From the NCBI GenBank assembly GCA_947492575.1, contig CANLNK010000002.1:221304-285303 (forward strand): a stretch of DNA of 64,000 bases. Reading direction: 5' to 3'. The position numbers were made by a program, and so were the translations under genes. This DNA comes from an uncultured Thalassotalea sp. Lineage in GTDB: Bacteria > Pseudomonadota > Gammaproteobacteria > Enterobacterales > Alteromonadaceae. The notes beneath the pieces are model-generated. The model was not told where the DNA came from and searched no databases. It saw only the letters and a list, made by a program, of their open reading frames with translations. Positions 62,294 through 64,000 of the stretch are shown here, in pieces; the first letter of the stretch is position 1; the number at the start of each line of letters is the position of its first letter.

Positions 62294-62322
62294 GAATTGT
62301 CGAAAAACCGCGTTTAAATGAA

Positions 62323-62904
62323 TTATCCGATTTTCAGCCAACGTTTAATTTTCTGCTTCCGAAGTGCCAGTAGCCACGCCAACATAATAGCGTATATGCC
62401 AGGCTCATAGATATCAGACTTAATCGACCAATAAAAATGGACGACCACGGCGATCGAGGCGATATATACCCAGTTGTGTAGTTTTTGCCATTTAGGGCCC
62501 ATCTGTTTCTTGATGCGATTAACAGACGTCACGGTAAGTAGCAATAGAACAACAAAGGCTGCCATGCCTACCGTAATATAAGGCCGCTCTACTATTTCTG
62601 AGAACAATAATGACCAGTCAAACTGAAGCTCAAAAGCTATAAAGTTTAGTAAGTGTAGCAGTGCATAAGTAAATGCCCACAAACCTAGCATTCTTCTAAA
62701 TTTAAGTAGTTTAGGTTGTTTAAAGCGCTTGGCTGATGGCGAGATAAGCAAGGTTATCAATAACAAGTTGAGCGCACCAATACCGGTAAAGTGAATAACC
62801 GTCTCAACGGGATCCGCGCCTAAAGTGTCGTTAATAGCATGATAATAAAGCCAACATAAGGGCAATAATGATGCGAGGTGAACGATACTTTTTGATAACC
62901 ACAT
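62323..62904 (-). CDS. msrQ: MsrQ, haem-binding membrane subunit of the MsrPQ system
   Basis: Inner-membrane b-type haem protein that passes electrons from the respiratory chain to MsrP for repair of periplasmic methionine sulfoxide. 193 residues with six hydrophobic helices; conserved His in IHFTGIGALNLLLI, YALLHLLNFIAFE and KLHNWVYIASIAVVVHFYW. RRMLGLWAFTYALLH is the family signature. It follows msrP in the usual order. Confidence 0.93.
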   Translation of the reverse strand: MWLSKSIVHLASLLPLCWLYYHAINDTLGADPVETVIHFTGIGALNLLLITLLISPSAKRFKQPKLLKFRRMLGLWAFTYALLHLLNFIAFELQFDWSLLFSEIVERPYITVGMAAFVVLLLLTVTSVNRIKKQMGPKWQKLHNWVYIASIAVVVHFYWSIKSDIYEPGIYAIMLAWLLALRKQKIKRWLKIG

Positions 62905-63003
62905 ACTCTCTACGACTTACCTTTTTATGCCTTGCTGCTCTAATTACTATTCTAGCTACTTAATTTTCTACTTACTTTAAGACTACTGTTCACTTGATTG
63001 GCA

Positions 63004-64000
63004 TTAATAAAATTTAGCCAAATCCATATTCTTATAAAGATCTGCCACTTCCTCGCCGTAGCCATTAAATGGCAAGGTCTCAATTCTATTTCGCGCAAAT
63101 AAACCACCTGTGGTAATTCTCCGCTCGCTTGCTTGGCTCCAACGTGGATGAGAGACTGCAGGATTAACATTGGCATAAAAGCCGTATTCGTGAGGTGCTA
63201 AAATGTTCCATGTCGTTGGCGGTTGCTTTTCGACAAGCTTAATTGAAACAATTGACTTAATGCTCTTAAAGCCATACTTCCATGGCACTACAAGTCTAAT
63301 AGGCGCACCATTTTGTGGTGGTAGTGTCTTGCCGTACAAGCCCACACTCAAAAATGATAATGGGTTCATCGCCTCATCAATACGCAATCCCTCAACATAG
63401 GGGTAATCAATACCACCTCCAATACGGCGGCTGCGCTGCCCTGGCATTTGCTTAGGATCGTATAAAGTTTCAAAGGCAACATACTTTGCTTTTGACGTTG
63501 GGTTTGCTGCCTTTATGACGTCTGCTAGTGAAAACCCGACCCAAGGAATCACCATTGACCAAGCTTCCACACAACGCAAACGATAAATGCGTTCTTCTAG
63601 TGGGTACTTTTTGAAAAGGTCGTCGTAGCCAAGTGTGAAGGGGTTGTTCACTTCACCACTAATGGAGAGTTGCCAAGGGTCGACTTTCAAGCCTTGTGAA
63701 TTCTTTGCGGGATCCGCTTTATCTAAGCCGAATTCGTAAAAGTTGTTGTGGCTAGCGACTTTAGCTTCAGGTGTCAGAATTTCACTACCATCTTGTGGTT
63801 GAGCTTTGAAATCCAGTGCAGTACGTGCAAATACTTTGTCGTCTTCTTTCTTCCCAAAAAAGTCGAGTGGTCCGGCATTAGCGCTAGCGCTGGCAAGCAA
63901 ACTACCCGCACCAACATAGCCCATTTTCTTCAACAATTCGCGACGATTGAGATACGTTATCTCATCAGTTACCTGATGTTCTTTTAACTCGTATGATTTT
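63004..64000 (-). CDS. msrP: MsrP, periplasmic methionine sulfoxide reductase (partial, start beyond window)
   Basis: Molybdopterin-dependent reductase that repairs oxidised methionine in periplasmic proteins. 331 codons are visible; the reading frame continues to the window edge through [27 protein letters not shown], so the true start is outside. [21 protein letters not shown] is a twin-arginine signal, as expected for a folded cofactor-containing export. The reductase core is very close to E. coli Yed[36 protein letters not shown] (Cys is the Mo ligand), [54 protein letters not shown] start inside the frame near 63936 would cut the Tat signal in half and is rejected. Confidence 0.95.
   Translation of the reverse strand, partial: KSYELKEHQVTDEITYLNRRELLKKMGYVGAGSLLASASANAGPLDFFGKKEDDKVFARTALDFKAQPQDGSEILTPEAKVASHNNFYEFGLDKADPAKNSQGLKVDPWQLSISGEVNNPFTLGYDDLFKKYPLEERIYRLRCVEAWSMVIPWVGFSLADVIKAANPTSKAKYVAFETLYDPKQMPGQRSRRIGGGIDYPYVEGLRIDEAMNPLSFLSVGLYGKTLPPQNGAPIRLVVPWKYGFKSIKSIVSIKLVEKQPPTTWNILAPHEYGFYANVNPAVSHPRWSQASERRITTGGLFARNRIETLPFNGYGEEVADLYKNMDLAKFY

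Noticed and set aside
63004-63936. Treating msrP as complete from a TTG at 63936
   Set aside because: The open frame continues upstream to the window edge and includes the twin-arginine motif, so the gene is partial instead of complete.

Overview
The window is about 64 kb of chromosome from a motile, piliated marine gammaproteobacterium, most likely of the order Alteromonadales (Colwellia, Thalassotalea or Pseudoalteromonas relatives). This rests on the flagellar gene order (cheV-cheR-flgBCDEFGHIJKL-flagellins, with flgA-flgM-flgN divergent, as in Vibrio and Shewanella), a TapY2-like pilus gene, a DUF3010 protein, paired 598-residue acyl-CoA dehydrogenases and a moderately low G+C content judged by eye. 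No rRNA, tRNA, CRISPR array, insertion sequence, integrase or prophage was recognised.

Region 1 (1-18447) is a flagellar and chemotaxis locus. On the minus strand run cheV, cheR, flgB-C-D-E, flgF-G-H-I-J-K-L, three near-identical flagellins and the start of a flaG-like gene. On the plus strand are flgA, flgM and flgN. Promoter-like sequences indicate a layered cascade: sigma-54 -24/-12 elements precede flgB, flgF and the third flagellin, while sigma-28 elements precede the other two flagellins and flgM. flgB also has a 10-bp palindrome that could hide its ribosome binding site in read-through transcripts.

Region 2 (18563-27050) holds housekeeping genes: pssA, a DUF4124 protein, clpB with a sigma-32-like promoter, pgeF, rluD, bamD, glnB and nadE. 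Region 3 (27162-34350) is a type IV pilus minor-pilin locus: fimT on the plus strand, then pilV-pilW-pilX-pilY1-pilE and a TapY2-like gene on the minus strand. Several of these proteins carry Asp-rich motifs that look calcium-binding. Region 4 (34649-42664) is the conserved murJ / ribF-ileS-lspA-fkpB-ispH block, with rpsT divergent. Both murJ and rpsT appear to start at UUG.

Region 5 (42829-64000) is more accessory. It holds an M49-like lipoprotein peptidase; two acyl-CoA dehydrogenase paralogues in opposite orientation around a TonB receptor, a GMC oxidoreductase, an Aer-type PAS chemoreceptor and a small STAS-like protein; DUF3010; a TetR-SDR-amidohydrolase cluster behind a perfect 16-bp palindrome; an MSHA-like pilin; a pair of exported amidohydrolases of which one has lost its metal-binding HxH motif; and msrQ-msrP, with msrP cut by the window end.

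No single wholly novel system is evident. The best leads are the flgB leader, the split sigma control of the flagellins, the active/degenerate amidohydrolase pair, and the palindrome-controlled TetR cluster. All functional calls come from reading motifs and recalled family features; no database search was run.
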